In this document: in pieces, positions 1 to 7,512 of the stretch | How positions within the stretch are numbered: the stretch's first letter is position 1 | How the letters are laid out: every line of letters starts with the position of its first letter | Assembly (NCBI GenBank): GCA_021790415.1 | Contig: JAJYDZ010000010.1 | Location: 1-13,330 of the forward strand | DNA from: Thermoplasmata archaeon | GTDB lineage: Archaea; Thermoplasmatota; Thermoplasmata; Thermoplasmatales; Thermoplasmataceae | Reading direction: 5' to 3' | DNA length: 13,330 bases | The notes under the pieces: generated by a model | Told to the model about the DNA's origin: nothing | Seen by the model: only the letters and a program-made list of their open reading frames with translations | Database searches by the model: none | Position numbers and translations under genes: made by a program

Positions 1-18
1 GTATGTCCTGGGAAGTGA

Positions 19-52
19 CCTTTGCCATCTTAAAAGTAAATACAGGCAAAGG
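19..52. repeat. 8-bp perfect inverted repeat
   Basis: The arms CCTTTGCC (19-26) and GGCAAAGG (45-52) are exact reverse complements separated by 18 bases. The repeat lies upstream of the small DUF2080-like gene and could be part of a mobile-element end or a transcript-end hairpin of a gene left of the window. There is no T-run after it, so a simple terminator is not supported. Confidence 0.5.
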
Positions 53-60
53 ATATAAGA

Positions 61-74
61 ATGTCTATAGACAT
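61..74. repeat. 14-bp perfect palindrome
   Basis: ATGTCTATAGACAT equals its own reverse complement over all 14 bases. It sits 30 bases before the start of the DUF2080-like gene and just after a TATA-like stretch (GGATATAAGA, 51-60). This is a position where a dimeric regulator or a transposase could bind. Function is unknown. Confidence 0.5.
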
Positions 75-103
75 GCTTAATAATAACCACGTGTTATCTG
101 TAT

Positions 104-289
104 ATGAGCAGGAAGGTCTTTGTTCTGGACAACAAATTAAGTCTGACAGATGATCAGATAGAGGGGATACTGGAAAGAACAGTAACAAAACAGGGAACAT
201 CGGCCAAAGCAGATGTTCCAAGAAGATATCTGGGAAAGAGGGTATACATCGTCATCACAAAATCCGATGGGATTGGAGATCAGGAATAG
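104..289 (+). CDS. DUF2080-like transposon-associated small protein
   Basis: This 61-residue protein resembles the DUF2080 family, short archaeal proteins usually found next to transposases and of unknown biochemical role. The recognisable core is a G-[TN]-S-A-K-x-x-V-P-[RK]-[RK]-Y-L-G-K-[RK]-V-Y pattern at about residues 31-50 (here QGTSAKADVPRRYLGKRVY), followed by a short beta-like strand VIT. The family core is a swapped-hairpin-like beta fold seen in small DNA-binding proteins, but binding is inferred. The ATG at 104 is the first good start in frame; no Shine-Dalgarno is seen. The expected partner transposase is not next to it: the next intact gene is a methyltransferase, so the gene is probably an orphan left by a mobile element. 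The stop codon is followed directly by GTGTCCCACACTT, which could be an element end. Confidence 0.6.
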   Translation: MSRKVFVLDNKLSLTDDQIEGILERTVTKQGTSAKADVPRRYLGKRVYIVITKSDGIGDQE

Positions 290-349
290 TGTCCCACACT
301 TCAGGAGAGCAAAAAGTTTAAATAAATCAACGCTTTGGTACAATAGAAG

Positions 350-409
350 ATGCTGAAAGAAGGGAAGGCGATAAAGTTTTATAGTAAGGTCAGGTTGAAA
401 ATTAAATGA
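350..409 (+). other. 19-codon ORF overlapping the methyltransferase start
   Basis: A short frame (MLKEGKAIKFYSKVRLKIK) begins at an ATG 29 bases after the centre of a TATA-like stretch (GTTTAAATAAATC, 315-327). It ends in a TGA that overlaps the ATG of the next gene (ATGA). It could be a basic leader peptide, the fragment of a lost gene, or chance. Nothing in its sequence is recognised. Confidence 0.2.
377..384 (+). promoter_or_regulatory. TATA box for the methyltransferase gene
   Basis: TTTTATAG is centred about 25 bases before the ATG at 406, the spacing expected for an archaeal box A serving a leaderless transcript. No Shine-Dalgarno precedes the ATG, which fits leaderless initiation. Confidence 0.4.
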
Positions 410-1179
410 GTTACTATGAGGGATATAATAAAAATGAAGAAGAAACTATTTACGGTAGAATTTCAAGTATGTACAGAGATGAAGGAGCCAAAATATTAAT
501 CCAGAGATCAGTCCAATTCCTATTGATCTATTTATACCGTTTATTAATCAACAATTATTTCTATATAGATGGAAAGAAGATTAAATATTTTACAAATACA
601 TATAATGCTGTCAACAGTGAGAGGATAGTGGAAATACCATTTGTACTTTCTTTATTGCACACCTTTCCACAAAATAAAAGAATACTTGAAATAGGAAACG
701 TTTTAAACCATTATGCCCATTTTGAACACACAGTCGTGGATAAATATGAGAAGTTTAGTGGGGTGTTAAATTTGGACATAGTAGACTTTGACACAAATGA
801 GAAATTTGACCTGATAATTTCTATTTCAACAATCGAGCACATAGGATTTGATGAAGAGCCTATAACTCCGGGAAAATCTCTATTGGCGATAAAAAAAATC
901 ATAGCTTTGCTAAAGCCGGGGGGAATGTTATTAATAACGGTTCCACTCGCATATAATCCTGAAATAGACAAAATTTTACGAGATAACATCATTCCATTCA
1001 AAGAGAAGTATTTCCTTAAAAGAGTTAACTTTTTTAATAGATGGGAGGAGTCATCCTTAGGCGAATGTATTAATCTAAAGTATGGAAAAAGATTTCCTGC
1101 TGCAAACGCGGTTGCTCTTCTAATATATGAGTATACAGTTTCGAAGGATACATTAACAGAATTGGAATTAGTCAGATAA
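406..1179 (+). CDS. Class I SAM-dependent methyltransferase-like protein
   Basis: The 257-residue protein has the order of motifs of a Rossmann-fold class I methyltransferase. These are ILEIGN at 93-98 (motif I), VVDKYE at 110-115 (acidic motif II region), FDLIISISTIEHIG at 134-147 (motif IV/post-II), and LLKPGGMLLITVP at 168-180 (motif V/VI strand and loop). Motif I is unusual: the usual E-x-G-x-G-x-G loop reads EIGNVLNHY. From memory, this variant occurs in a group of methyltransferases in polysaccharide and glycan loci, so it need not mean loss of function. The N-terminal 60 residues are basic and hydrophobic (QFLLIYLYRLLI at about 37-48) and may associate with membrane. Acceptor unknown; the context suggests a sugar or glycolipid. 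It stands alone on the plus strand, with its own TATA-like box and remnants on both sides. Confidence 0.7.
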   Translation: MSYYEGYNKNEEETIYGRISSMYRDEGAKILIQRSVQFLLIYLYRLLINNYFYIDGKKIKYFTNTYNAVNSERIVEIPFVLSLLHTFPQNKRILEIGNVLNHYAHFEHTVVDKYEKFSGVLNLDIVDFDTNEKFDLIISISTIEHIGFDEEPITPGKSLLAIKKIIALLKPGGMLLITVPLAYNPEIDKILRDNIIPFKEKYFLKRVNFFNRWEESSLGECINLKYGKRFPAANAVALLIYEYTVSKDTLTELELVR

Positions 1180-1219
1180 CCATAATAAAACCTTCCACAC
1201 TTGATCTTGTGTATTCTTT

Positions 1220-1475
1220 TTAACCAGATATGATCATCATGTCTGGCCAGGGATACGCGGTTTTGATCTTGAGGGAAATCCTCGGGGCTCAAATAGAGTA
1301 GAGTTCTGCCATTACACAGACCCCCTCGTCGAACGGAACGAGCGGTTTTCCCGCATTGCGCTCACCGACTGTTTTCATGATATGGCGCTTCCAATGAAGG
1401 TGGATGGTTTTGTGTCCATGATGGAGAGACCGAGTTTCTCTATGGAAGAGTTCTTCCATGTGCTTGGTTTATTTT
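1220..1475 (-). pseudogene. Decayed 3' end of an oxidoreductase-like gene (Gfo/Idh/MocA type?)
   Basis: No intact gene lies in 1180-1555. On the minus strand two frames together read like the C-terminal part of one protein. The first is IEKLGLSIMDTKPSTFIGSA (about 1460-1385). After a frameshift near 1376 it continues as GERNAGKPLVPFDEGVCVMA and ELYSI (about 1365-1290), then a TGA stop, then KIKTAYPWPD in the same frame to a TAA at 1220-1222. The block G-K-P-L-V-P-F-x-E-G-x-x-V-M is typical of the last helix region of Gfo/Idh/MocA sugar oxidoreductases. That assignment is a pattern judgement, not proven. The 5' part is missing because the IS21-type end begins at about 1482. A 93-codon stop-free frame on the plus strand over the same bases lacks a convincing start and looks like an antisense shadow. 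Confidence 0.35.
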
Positions 1476-1481
1476 GCTGTC

Positions 1482-1555
1482 TGTAAACGCCAATTGAAAG
1501 ATCCCCCAAATCGCCAAGGTAAATTTACCCATCCATATTTAGTTTTTTTCCATTT
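1482..1555 (-). mobile_element. Terminal end of an IS21-family element
   Basis: The segment begins TGTAAACGCCAATTGAAAG and continues with short A/C-rich repeats (ATCCCCCAAATCGCCAAGG). This is the usual look of the non-coding tip that follows istB in IS21-family elements, which start with TG and carry transposase-binding repeats. It lies directly downstream of the broken istB. The exact boundary is inferred, since the opposite end of the element is not present for comparison. Confidence 0.5.
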
Positions 1556-2183
1556 TTATTTCATCTCATTTATATTGATATTCCCTGTTTTCTTTCTCTC
1601 CTTGAGTCTGTATGACTCTCCCCTGAAATTTGCCACGGTGCAATGATGCAGTGTCCTGTCAAGAACAGCTGCAGCCATGACCTGATCGCCAAGTATTTCA
1701 CCCCATTCCGAAAATGATTTGTTTGATGTGTATATGGTGGATTTCTTCTCATACCTGGATGAAACGAACTGGAAGAACAGGTTTGATTCCTCCCTGGTGA
1801 GTGGAGGATAGCCGATCTCATCCACTATCATCAGCCTGAACCTGTAGTGTGTCTTTATCCGGTATTCAAGCTGCTTCAGGTCATAATCCCTTTTCAGCGT
1901 CTGCACAAGCTTCACTGCAGATATGTAATATGCAGGCATATCTGACATTATTGTTCTCGGTGTTGTGTATGAATCTCAGTGTTATGAGTTCATCAATGAA
2001 GGCACGATCTATGCCCGGCTGGAATGAGAAATCGGACCAGTTCAGCATGTTCTCAGTCTTCCTGGATACCTTGTGTGCCAACCCCCCGAACAGCAGATGA
2101 TTTAAATAAGTGCTATACAAAAAGTAATCTATATCTGAAAGTGATTCAAGACAATACTGTCTCCAATTAGGGGTCATAAGCAA
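1556..2183 (-). pseudogene. istB: Broken istB, IS21-family transposition ATPase, Walker A lost
   Basis: IstB is the AAA+ helper ATPase of IS21 elements. Two minus-strand frames make up one damaged copy. The N-terminal part runs from about 2150 to 1960 and includes DFSFQPGIDRAFIDELITLR and FIHNTEN. The C-terminal part runs from about 1945 to 1556 and includes AYYISAVKLVQTL, the Walker B region RLMIVDEIGYPPLTREE, sensor-like TSNKSFSEWGE, and HHCTV-FRGESYRLKERKK. Between them the segment that should carry the GPPGxGKTHLA Walker A loop is absent, and the frame changes at about 1950. This indicates a deletion with frameshift, so the protein cannot bind ATP. No istA is present; the 5' side abuts the end of the GT2 gene at 2167. 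A plus-strand frame in 1849-2100 is a shadow. Confidence 0.85.
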
Positions 2184-3093
2184 GTTTACGCTTCATTTCC
2201 CTTGCATAATGAATCTTTTCAAGAAACCGTTTAAGATCTTTCGGCAAAATTAGCTCCAATATATTCACAATTTTAAGAAGGTTCGCTTGTTGCAGATAAA
2301 TAAATATCTCTTGGGGGGAGATATAAGCATCCTTTTCATCAAGTTGTATAGAGTTGAAAATGGAAAGGCGAATCTTTGAACCTATATGCTGAGAGTAACA
2401 CAATCTCTTGACAGAGTCTGTCTTGAAGTCTTCAACCACTTGCCTCGTGGTTTCTACATCTAACTCGAAGCGCATGAGCTCCGATTTCAGAAACCTTTCG
2501 AACGAAGAAATTGTACTTGTCGCGCTCTCATGGTGCCTGTAGAATGAGAGAATATTTTCACTTACTTGTATCCTGCCAGAGGAATCCAGGGCATTGTAAA
2601 ACATGTAATTATCCTGTCCAGTTAAGACTTTCTTAACAGTCCGTAAATAAACGATATCCTTCTTGACAGAGATTGTGGATAAATTAAAATTAGGCCCTTT
2701 ATCGATCCTATCAATAGGTGACCCATTTTTATCCATAAAACGGGCACGGTGTTTATAGTATACTAGTTCATCATCTTCAGAAAATGCCTTCTGAACGTGT
2801 TCCAGTTTTGTTTCCAAAAACACATCGTCATCGTCCAAAAATGACAATATATCGCCAGAGGAGTGCATTATTCCTTCATAAAGAAAATCTCCAATGGTTC
2901 CTTCCATAAGAATGCTCTTCACATTGTTCAGCCTTGATGAACTTATAATAAGTTCGTCAACTTCCTTTTCCTGAAAATTCTTAACAACCACGATCTCGTA
3001 ACTTCCTGGAATCAAACTCTGGTTAAGGGCACTTTTCAGAGCATGAATCAAGTAATCTCTTCGATTGTACGCTGTTATTATCACCGTTATCAT
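2167..3093 (-). CDS. Family 2 glycosyltransferase
   Basis: This 308-residue GT-A-fold enzyme would transfer a sugar from a nucleotide or dolichyl-phosphate donor at the cytoplasmic face. The start VIITAYNRRDYLIHALKSAL is the nucleotide-binding strand and helix of GT2 enzymes. SGDILSFLDDDDVF (about 79-92) contains the metal-binding DxD motif (D87-D90), and SFYRHHESATS near 184-194 fits the acceptor-side region. There are no strong membrane spans; the last 60 residues are helical and basic. The gene is the third of a minus-strand operon, 57 bases after the large membrane protein. A purine-rich GAAGGG lies about 8 bases before the ATG. The 3' end touches the istB remnant, so a small loss or change of the C terminus cannot be excluded, though a length near 300 is normal for the family. 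Confidence 0.85.
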   Translation of the reverse strand: MITVIITAYNRRDYLIHALKSALNQSLIPGSYEIVVVKNFQEKEVDELIISSSRLNNVKSILMEGTIGDFLYEGIMHSSGDILSFLDDDDVFLETKLEHVQKAFSEDDELVYYKHRARFMDKNGSPIDRIDKGPNFNLSTISVKKDIVYLRTVKKVLTGQDNYMFYNALDSSGRIQVSENILSFYRHHESATSTISSFERFLKSELMRFELDVETTRQVVEDFKTDSVKRLCYSQHIGSKIRLSIFNSIQLDEKDAYISPQEIFIYLQQANLLKIVNILELILPKDLKRFLEKIHYAREMKRKLAYDP

Positions 3094-3117
3094 ATTATTA
3101 CCCTTCTATGAATGTTG

Positions 3118-3140
3118 ACAAAGGATACCAGTTCCTTTGT
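3118..3140. repeat. Perfect 8-bp stem hairpin in the operon gap
   Basis: ACAAAGGA (3118-3125) and TCCTTTGT (3133-3140) are exact reverse complements around a 7-base loop. The hairpin lies between the stop of the large membrane-protein gene (3151) and the ATG of the GT2 gene (3093). No U-run follows on the minus strand, so it may be an mRNA processing or stability element, or a protein site, rather than a terminator. Confidence 0.5.
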
Positions 3141-3150
3141 ATCATTGTAG

Positions 3151-6100
3151 CTAATTCTCCCTCCTTCTAAACATTAACCTTCGAACCCTGTCCCAGATTG
3201 AAGAAGTCGGTATGGCATAAGAGATGAGCAAGAATGCTGAGACTGCAATAATGATAAAGTAAACGATTTCGAGATCGATTAAGTGGCTGCCAATTGTCTC
3301 AACAGTGAGATTTTCTGTCTTTAACGGATAAATGTAAGATCCATCATATCCGGAAAAATAATCATGGAGTGAAACTTTTCCATCTGCCAATGCATAGTCT
3401 TTCAAAACAGGCTCGTTGATCACTCCAAAAAGGGTGGAGAGATTGCTGAGGCTCCCATTGCGAATAGCTACCATACCGAGTAGAGAACCATTTAGTTCAA
3501 CGGTTTTTCCCTGTGAAAAACGTTTAATTTGAGGCGATAATCCATTACCATTAGTGGAATTGGAATACAAGATGTATGAACTTGAAAATCCCTTGGGAGT
3601 CCTAAATATGGCGTTTGTGAGATTTGTATAGGAACCCAATGGTGTCCCGTTATCCACAACTGCAGCGTGTAAATAGGTGAAGTTAGTATAATTTATATCT
3701 ATACTTCCTGTATATGAATAAAATCCTATGCGGAAGCCAAAGTAAGAAGTGCCTGCAGGAAGGGTAATATTGTAGTTGTAAAGCATGCTGTGTGTCGAAT
3801 ACGGTAGCACTTGTCTTGTGCATAATGTAGTCCTGCTGGAATTTGATGTCTCCCCTATTATATTCAGAACAGGACTACCACTAAAACCACGGGATACATT
3901 CATGCGGAAGGAGAGAGACATATAAATAATGGAAGCGGGATTAGTTATATGGATACCTCCAGCCCCACCTGCCAGAGAGCCATTGTAGCCGAGGGAAAAG
4001 GAGGCATTTTTTCCAGTGGCTAAGAGGCTTCCGTTCGAATAGGTGAAAGATGTGTTACCACCCCATGAGGTTGTGGTGAAATTGCCGGGCAGGTAGTTCA
4101 TAAACTCTCCAAGCGAATTGTTCTCATAATATTTCATATATCCACTAAACTTTGAAGTGTTCTTGTAGTATATTCCTCCCGAATTGCCTAGGGATGAACT
4201 GGAATTCTGAAAAATTGGAAGTAGTGCTTTGGAATACGCCATTGGGGATGGTGTGATTATATCTACGTTTCTGGATTCATTATTGAACCCCGCAGAAGTG
4301 CCATTAGTTGATAAAGAAATATTGTAGCCAAGAAGACTAAATAGTCTGTATAAGGTTCCAGTGTTAGGTTGTATACCAGTGTTGAGAAGCATATTCGAGT
4401 AGTAAACAGGTTCATGAACATTGGGAACCTGAAATACAGAAACATTGTATTCTGAATATATTAGTTCCATTCCGGTTTGGGAGAAAAAGTCAACAGTAGA
4501 GTTATAATTGGAGAATCCGTAAGAGGTAAATGGGTTGGGGACATTGTTTTCTATGTCCTGGCCAGAAATAACTATATATTTCACACTATGAGCTACCAAA
4601 TATGGTTGTAAGTCGTTGTAAAGACTATTTTTTACGAGATATTGCAAGGAATTCAACGAGACCGAAAGCGGCGGGGGTGCCCATGTGAATTCATTCACTG
4701 ATGGACCGCCAATCCAGATGGTGTTATAGCCTTGAGAGTAATTAGATACGACAAGATCGTATGCGTGAATTACAGATTCATTCACGCAAGTTGGGGAGAA
4801 AACCCCCTTCGGTTCTATAGCATTGCCCTGCAGGAATGATCCAGGGCTAGCCCTCATAGGATAATAAGATCCATTGAAAGACTGCCAGCCTCCAACAGAT
4901 ACTAGGATTATAATTATGGTAACGGCTACGTATTTTCTCAAGCCTGAAATCCTGCTTTTGCTTTTTATCACATTCTTTCTTAAACTGCAGGTAAACACAA
5001 CTCTGTTGGCATATCTGTGAAATGTTAGGCGGACTCTTCCTGAATAATATATAATATGTGAAACACCCAGTGCAAAGAGTGGTAAGTATAGAAAGGCTAT
5101 TAGGTTGATAAAATGTCCAGGGATGGAAAGGGATGTTCCTATTGCACTTCCCACCACTGGAATGTAGGTGAAATATTTAAGTGCAGAGTATATAAATCTG
5201 AAATTCCACTCTTGTGTGATTATGTAAGCAACCAAAAGAGGTGCTATCACGGGCAGTGCAAATTTACGCGTTGAACGATACAGAAGGGAAGAAAAGGCAA
5301 TTATTGGCAGCAATAAGAGAGAGAAAATCCATAGATAAAAGAAGATACCTCCTGTAGTTATCACCTGAGCGGGATCATACAAAGTTTTTGCGTTGTATGT
5401 GACCTTTCCAACCAATACTGAAGGTGGAGCGTACACTAGCGTGGACCAAGAGTGCCCAAGTAGGAGGAAAACGTTATAGAATGAGATGTTGCCTGCAAGA
5501 TATTCTGAAGCAGTTGAAAACGGTCTATTTCCAAGTGCGTTGAATCCGGAAGTGGTGAGTGTGGAGGCTGTAGAAGCCTGCATGTAAAGGAAAAGTATTG
5601 ATAAGGTTGAGATTAGAACTGATATGATACCATAAGCTGCAATACTTGGTTTTTTTCGACTTATGCCGACAATTATTGAAATAAAAATAATAGATATCCA
5701 GAACATTGGGATATAGTCTGGATCTAGCAAAGCAGAAAGAAGCATGAAAGCAATGATGGGAAAAAATGTTCTCAAACCACTTTCCTTCTTAAGGATTAGG
5801 ATGACCGAAATGGAGATCAGGATCAGGATTATACTGTCTGCCCATGTGCCGCCATCTGCATTCAGGTTCAGAGCCGAAAGATTGGAGTATGCAACAATGA
5901 AGATCGCAAGTTTTCCAATATCCCTTTTGAATGAGGTCAGAACGTTTACGTTAGAGGAATAGAAATCAACCGCCAAGGCAGCAAATGCATAGCAGAGTAG
6001 GGCAAATAAAAGGAATGTATAATAAAGGAATATCCTTTCTGTTATTGCTATGCTATTTGTAAACACTGAAAGCAGGGGTAACGGCCATGTGATGAAGAGC

Positions 6101-6354
6101 CGATCAAATGAAAACCCATTCAGAGGATTTGTAGATGCAATGGAAAATGGTGGGATCGCAGATGACAGGGGGAAATGCTGATCAGCATATGCGTAAAGTC
6201 CCGGCCTGAAAAGGAGACCCCAGAGAGTTATGACAGGGATAACCATGATGAAAAGCAGCCAAAAGATGGTTTCGGTTTTGGGTTTTGTTATAAGGCGTCT
6301 GAAATTGAAGCTCAATTTTGCCCCTTTTTTCAATTTTTCTATTACAGCATTCAT
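3151..6354 (-). CDS. Large multi-TM membrane protein with glycosylatable ectodomain (GT-C/YfhO-like)
   Basis: From the ATG at 6354 the protein has 1067 residues. A GTG two codons upstream (6360) is possible, but the ATG forms an ATGA overlap with the preceding gene and is preferred. Positions below are numbered from the GTG. The first half has about a dozen membrane spans (for example 31-53, 88-130, 174-191, 200-231, 240-262, 338-360, 395-440, 478-492). An early outer loop YADQHFP holds an Asp (D60), where GT-C enzymes carry a catalytic Asp. Residues about 493-1023 form an external Ser/Thr/Asn/Gly/Tyr-rich region, probably beta-rich, with about 28 N-x-S/T sequons and only two cysteines (525, 847). 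A final span at 1024-1048 ends in a basic tail (RRLMFRRREN). The layout recalls YfhO-type and arabinofuranosyltransferase-like GT-C proteins. Enzyme activity is inferred; a structural glycoprotein role is the main alternative. Confidence 0.7.
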   Translation of the reverse strand: MNAVIEKLKKGAKLSFNFRRLITKPKTETIFWLLFIMVIPVITLWGLLFRPGLYAYADQHFPLSSAIPPFSIASTNPLNGFSFDRLFITWPLPLLSVFTNSIAITERIFLYYTFLLFALLCYAFAALAVDFYSSNVNVLTSFKRDIGKLAIFIVAYSNLSALNLNADGGTWADSIILILISISVILILKKESGLRTFFPIIAFMLLSALLDPDYIPMFWISIIFISIIVGISRKKPSIAAYGIISVLISTLSILFLYMQASTASTLTTSGFNALGNRPFSTASEYLAGNISFYNVFLLLGHSWSTLVYAPPSVLVGKVTYNAKTLYDPAQVITTGGIFFYLWIFSLLLLPIIAFSSLLYRSTRKFALPVIAPLLVAYIITQEWNFRFIYSALKYFTYIPVVGSAIGTSLSIPGHFINLIAFLYLPLFALGVSHIIYYSGRVRLTFHRYANRVVFTCSLRKNVIKSKSRISGLRKYVAVTIIIILVSVGGWQSFNGSYYPMRASPGSFLQGNAIEPKGVFSPTCVNESVIHAYDLVVSNYSQGYNTIWIGGPSVNEFTWAPPPLSVSLNSLQYLVKNSLYNDLQPYLVAHSVKYIVISGQDIENNVPNPFTSYGFSNYNSTVDFFSQTGMELIYSEYNVSVFQVPNVHEPVYYSNMLLNTGIQPNTGTLYRLFSLLGYNISLSTNGTSAGFNNESRNVDIITPSPMAYSKALLPIFQNSSSSLGNSGGIYYKNTSKFSGYMKYYENNSLGEFMNYLPGNFTTTSWGGNTSFTYSNGSLLATGKNASFSLGYNGSLAGGAGGIHITNPASIIYMSLSFRMNVSRGFSGSPVLNIIGETSNSSRTTLCTRQVLPYSTHSMLYNYNITLPAGTSYFGFRIGFYSYTGSIDINYTNFTYLHAAVVDNGTPLGSYTNLTNAIFRTPKGFSSSYILYSNSTNGNGLSPQIKRFSQGKTVELNGSLLGMVAIRNGSLSNLSTLFGVINEPVLKDYALADGKVSLHDYFSGYDGSYIYPLKTENLTVETIGSHLIDLEIVYFIIIAVSAFLLISYAIPTSSIWDRVRRLMFRRREN

Positions 6355-7454
6355 CGGCACACATCCAGATTCCGGTAATATTCTGTCAACCTAAGATTAA
6401 ATTTTTCAAATGTGAAATATTCGGCTCTTTTCAATCCAGATCTGACAAGAGAGTCAGAATCTTCAATAGCTTCCCTTACTCCTTCAACGATCTCACCGTT
6501 ATTCATGGGGTCTACAAGAACGGCTGCACTGCCAGAGACTTCCTCTATTGTTGGAATTCTTGAGGTAACGACTGGCAACCCAGACGCAAAAGCTTCTACA
6601 ATGGGGAGTCCAAAGCCCTCGTACAATGACGGAAATAGAAGGACATCACACGCATTGTAAAGTTCATTTAATTTTTTGTCACCAACATTCTTGAAGGTTA
6701 TGCTGTTGCCGACAGAAACACCAACCCTCACCAGACTGAAACTTTCGCCGAGTGAAATCATGGCTTTTTTCACTCCTGAAAGGTTTTTTCTCGTCTCGTT
6801 CGACGAAACGGAAAGCACAATCTTCCTATTTAATGGTAGACCTAATTTTTCACGAAGGACTTTTTTATCAACATTAAGAGGCCGGAAGATTGGTGAATAT
6901 GCTAAAGGTATTACATCAATTCTTCCATTGAACCCAAAGTTCTTGAGTTCATCAGCAAGAGTATTAGTCTGAGTGATTATGCGTTCCTCTGTAGAAAGTC
7001 TCTTATACAGCCAGTGAGTATAATATCTCTGCCTATGACTTACTATAGTCGGGTCGTATGGTGAATCATGCACAGAAACTATCCTGATTTCTCCTATCCC
7101 TCGGAAAACACCAGAAAATTGGTTCGCATAATGCACTATGATTTGCCGGTGTTGCTTTTTTAGTTCCTTCATGAACCTTGCTGCATCTCTGAAACTTATA
7201 TTCATTATAAAATGATTTAGTAAATTAGAGAACCTTATGCCTGGTTTGAAGTCTTTTCCCGCGTGTTCCCTTTCCCAGCCATCCTGACTGAAGAGAAGGT
7301 TAACCTGGATAGCGTGAACTCGAAATGCTTTCATAATATCCTCTGAATAGCGATAAAGCGAAGTCATCGGTGGATACCTATTTACAACTAATACGATTGA
7401 GTCTATATCTGAGCCTTCCTTTTGGCTCTCGTCATTATTAGTATTCGATGTCAA
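6351..7454 (-). CDS. Family 4 glycosyltransferase
   Basis: This 367-residue GT-B retaining glycosyltransferase has the family's E-x7-E motif at E279 and E287 (YEGFGLPIVEAFASGLPVV). The donor-binding C-terminal domain starts near residue 210 (KIVLSVSSNETRKN, with the basic residue expected for phosphate contact). Strand IDSIVLVVNRYPP at 17-29 begins the acceptor domain; the usual glycine-rich GG loop after it is replaced by PPMTSLYRY. The start is a TTG: no ATG or GTG lies between the upstream in-frame stop and residue 30. A TATA-like stretch about 24 bases upstream fits a leaderless transcript. It is the first gene of a minus-strand operon, and its TGA overlaps the ATG of the membrane-protein gene. 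Confidence 0.85.
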   Translation of the reverse strand: MTSNTNNDESQKEGSDIDSIVLVVNRYPPMTSLYRYSEDIMKAFRVHAIQVNLLFSQDGWEREHAGKDFKPGIRFSNLLNHFIMNISFRDAARFMKELKKQHRQIIVHYANQFSGVFRGIGEIRIVSVHDSPYDPTIVSHRQRYYTHWLYKRLSTEERIITQTNTLADELKNFGFNGRIDVIPLAYSPIFRPLNVDKKVLREKLGLPLNRKIVLSVSSNETRKNLSGVKKAMISLGESFSLVRVGVSVGNSITFKNVGDKKLNELYNACDVLLFPSLYEGFGLPIVEAFASGLPVVTSRIPTIEEVSGSAAVLVDPMNNGEIVEGVREAIEDSDSLVRSGLKRAEYFTFEKFNLRLTEYYRNLDVCR

Positions 7455-7512
7455 CGCGTGGCTATGTTGACAAAATTAATATCCTTTTGGGATATGATGC
7501 AAGGAGAGTGCT
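7450..7512. promoter_or_regulatory. Divergent promoter region with two inverted repeats
   Basis: This short gap separates the minus-strand GT4 operon from the plus-strand GT2 gene. An A/T-rich element AAAATTAATATC (7472-7483) could serve as box A for both directions, at about -24 for the TTG at 7454 and about -34 for the TTG at 7513. One inverted repeat, TGTCAAC (7449-7455) and GTTGACA (7466-7472), covers the minus-strand start codon. A second, ATATCC (7479-7484) and GGATAT (7490-7495), lies between the promoters. AAGGAGAG at 7501-7508 is a good Shine-Dalgarno for the plus gene. Joint control of both transcription units is an inference. Confidence 0.4.

Noticed and set aside
290..303. TCCCACACTT near 293 resembling TTCCACACTT near 1192, flanking the methyltransferase gene
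   Set aside because: The match is about 10 bases with one mismatch and no further extension, too weak to call direct repeats of a mobile unit.
711..1292. 193-codon minus-strand frame across the methyltransferase gene
   Set aside because: It is antisense to a gene with clear methyltransferase motifs; only its first part, beyond the methyltransferase, overlaps the oxidoreductase-like debris and in a different frame.
3112..3122. 11-base ATGTTGACAAA shared with 7464-7474, both upstream of minus-strand glycosyltransferase genes
   Set aside because: Many chance 11-base repeats are expected in a window of this size, and the distances to the two starts differ.
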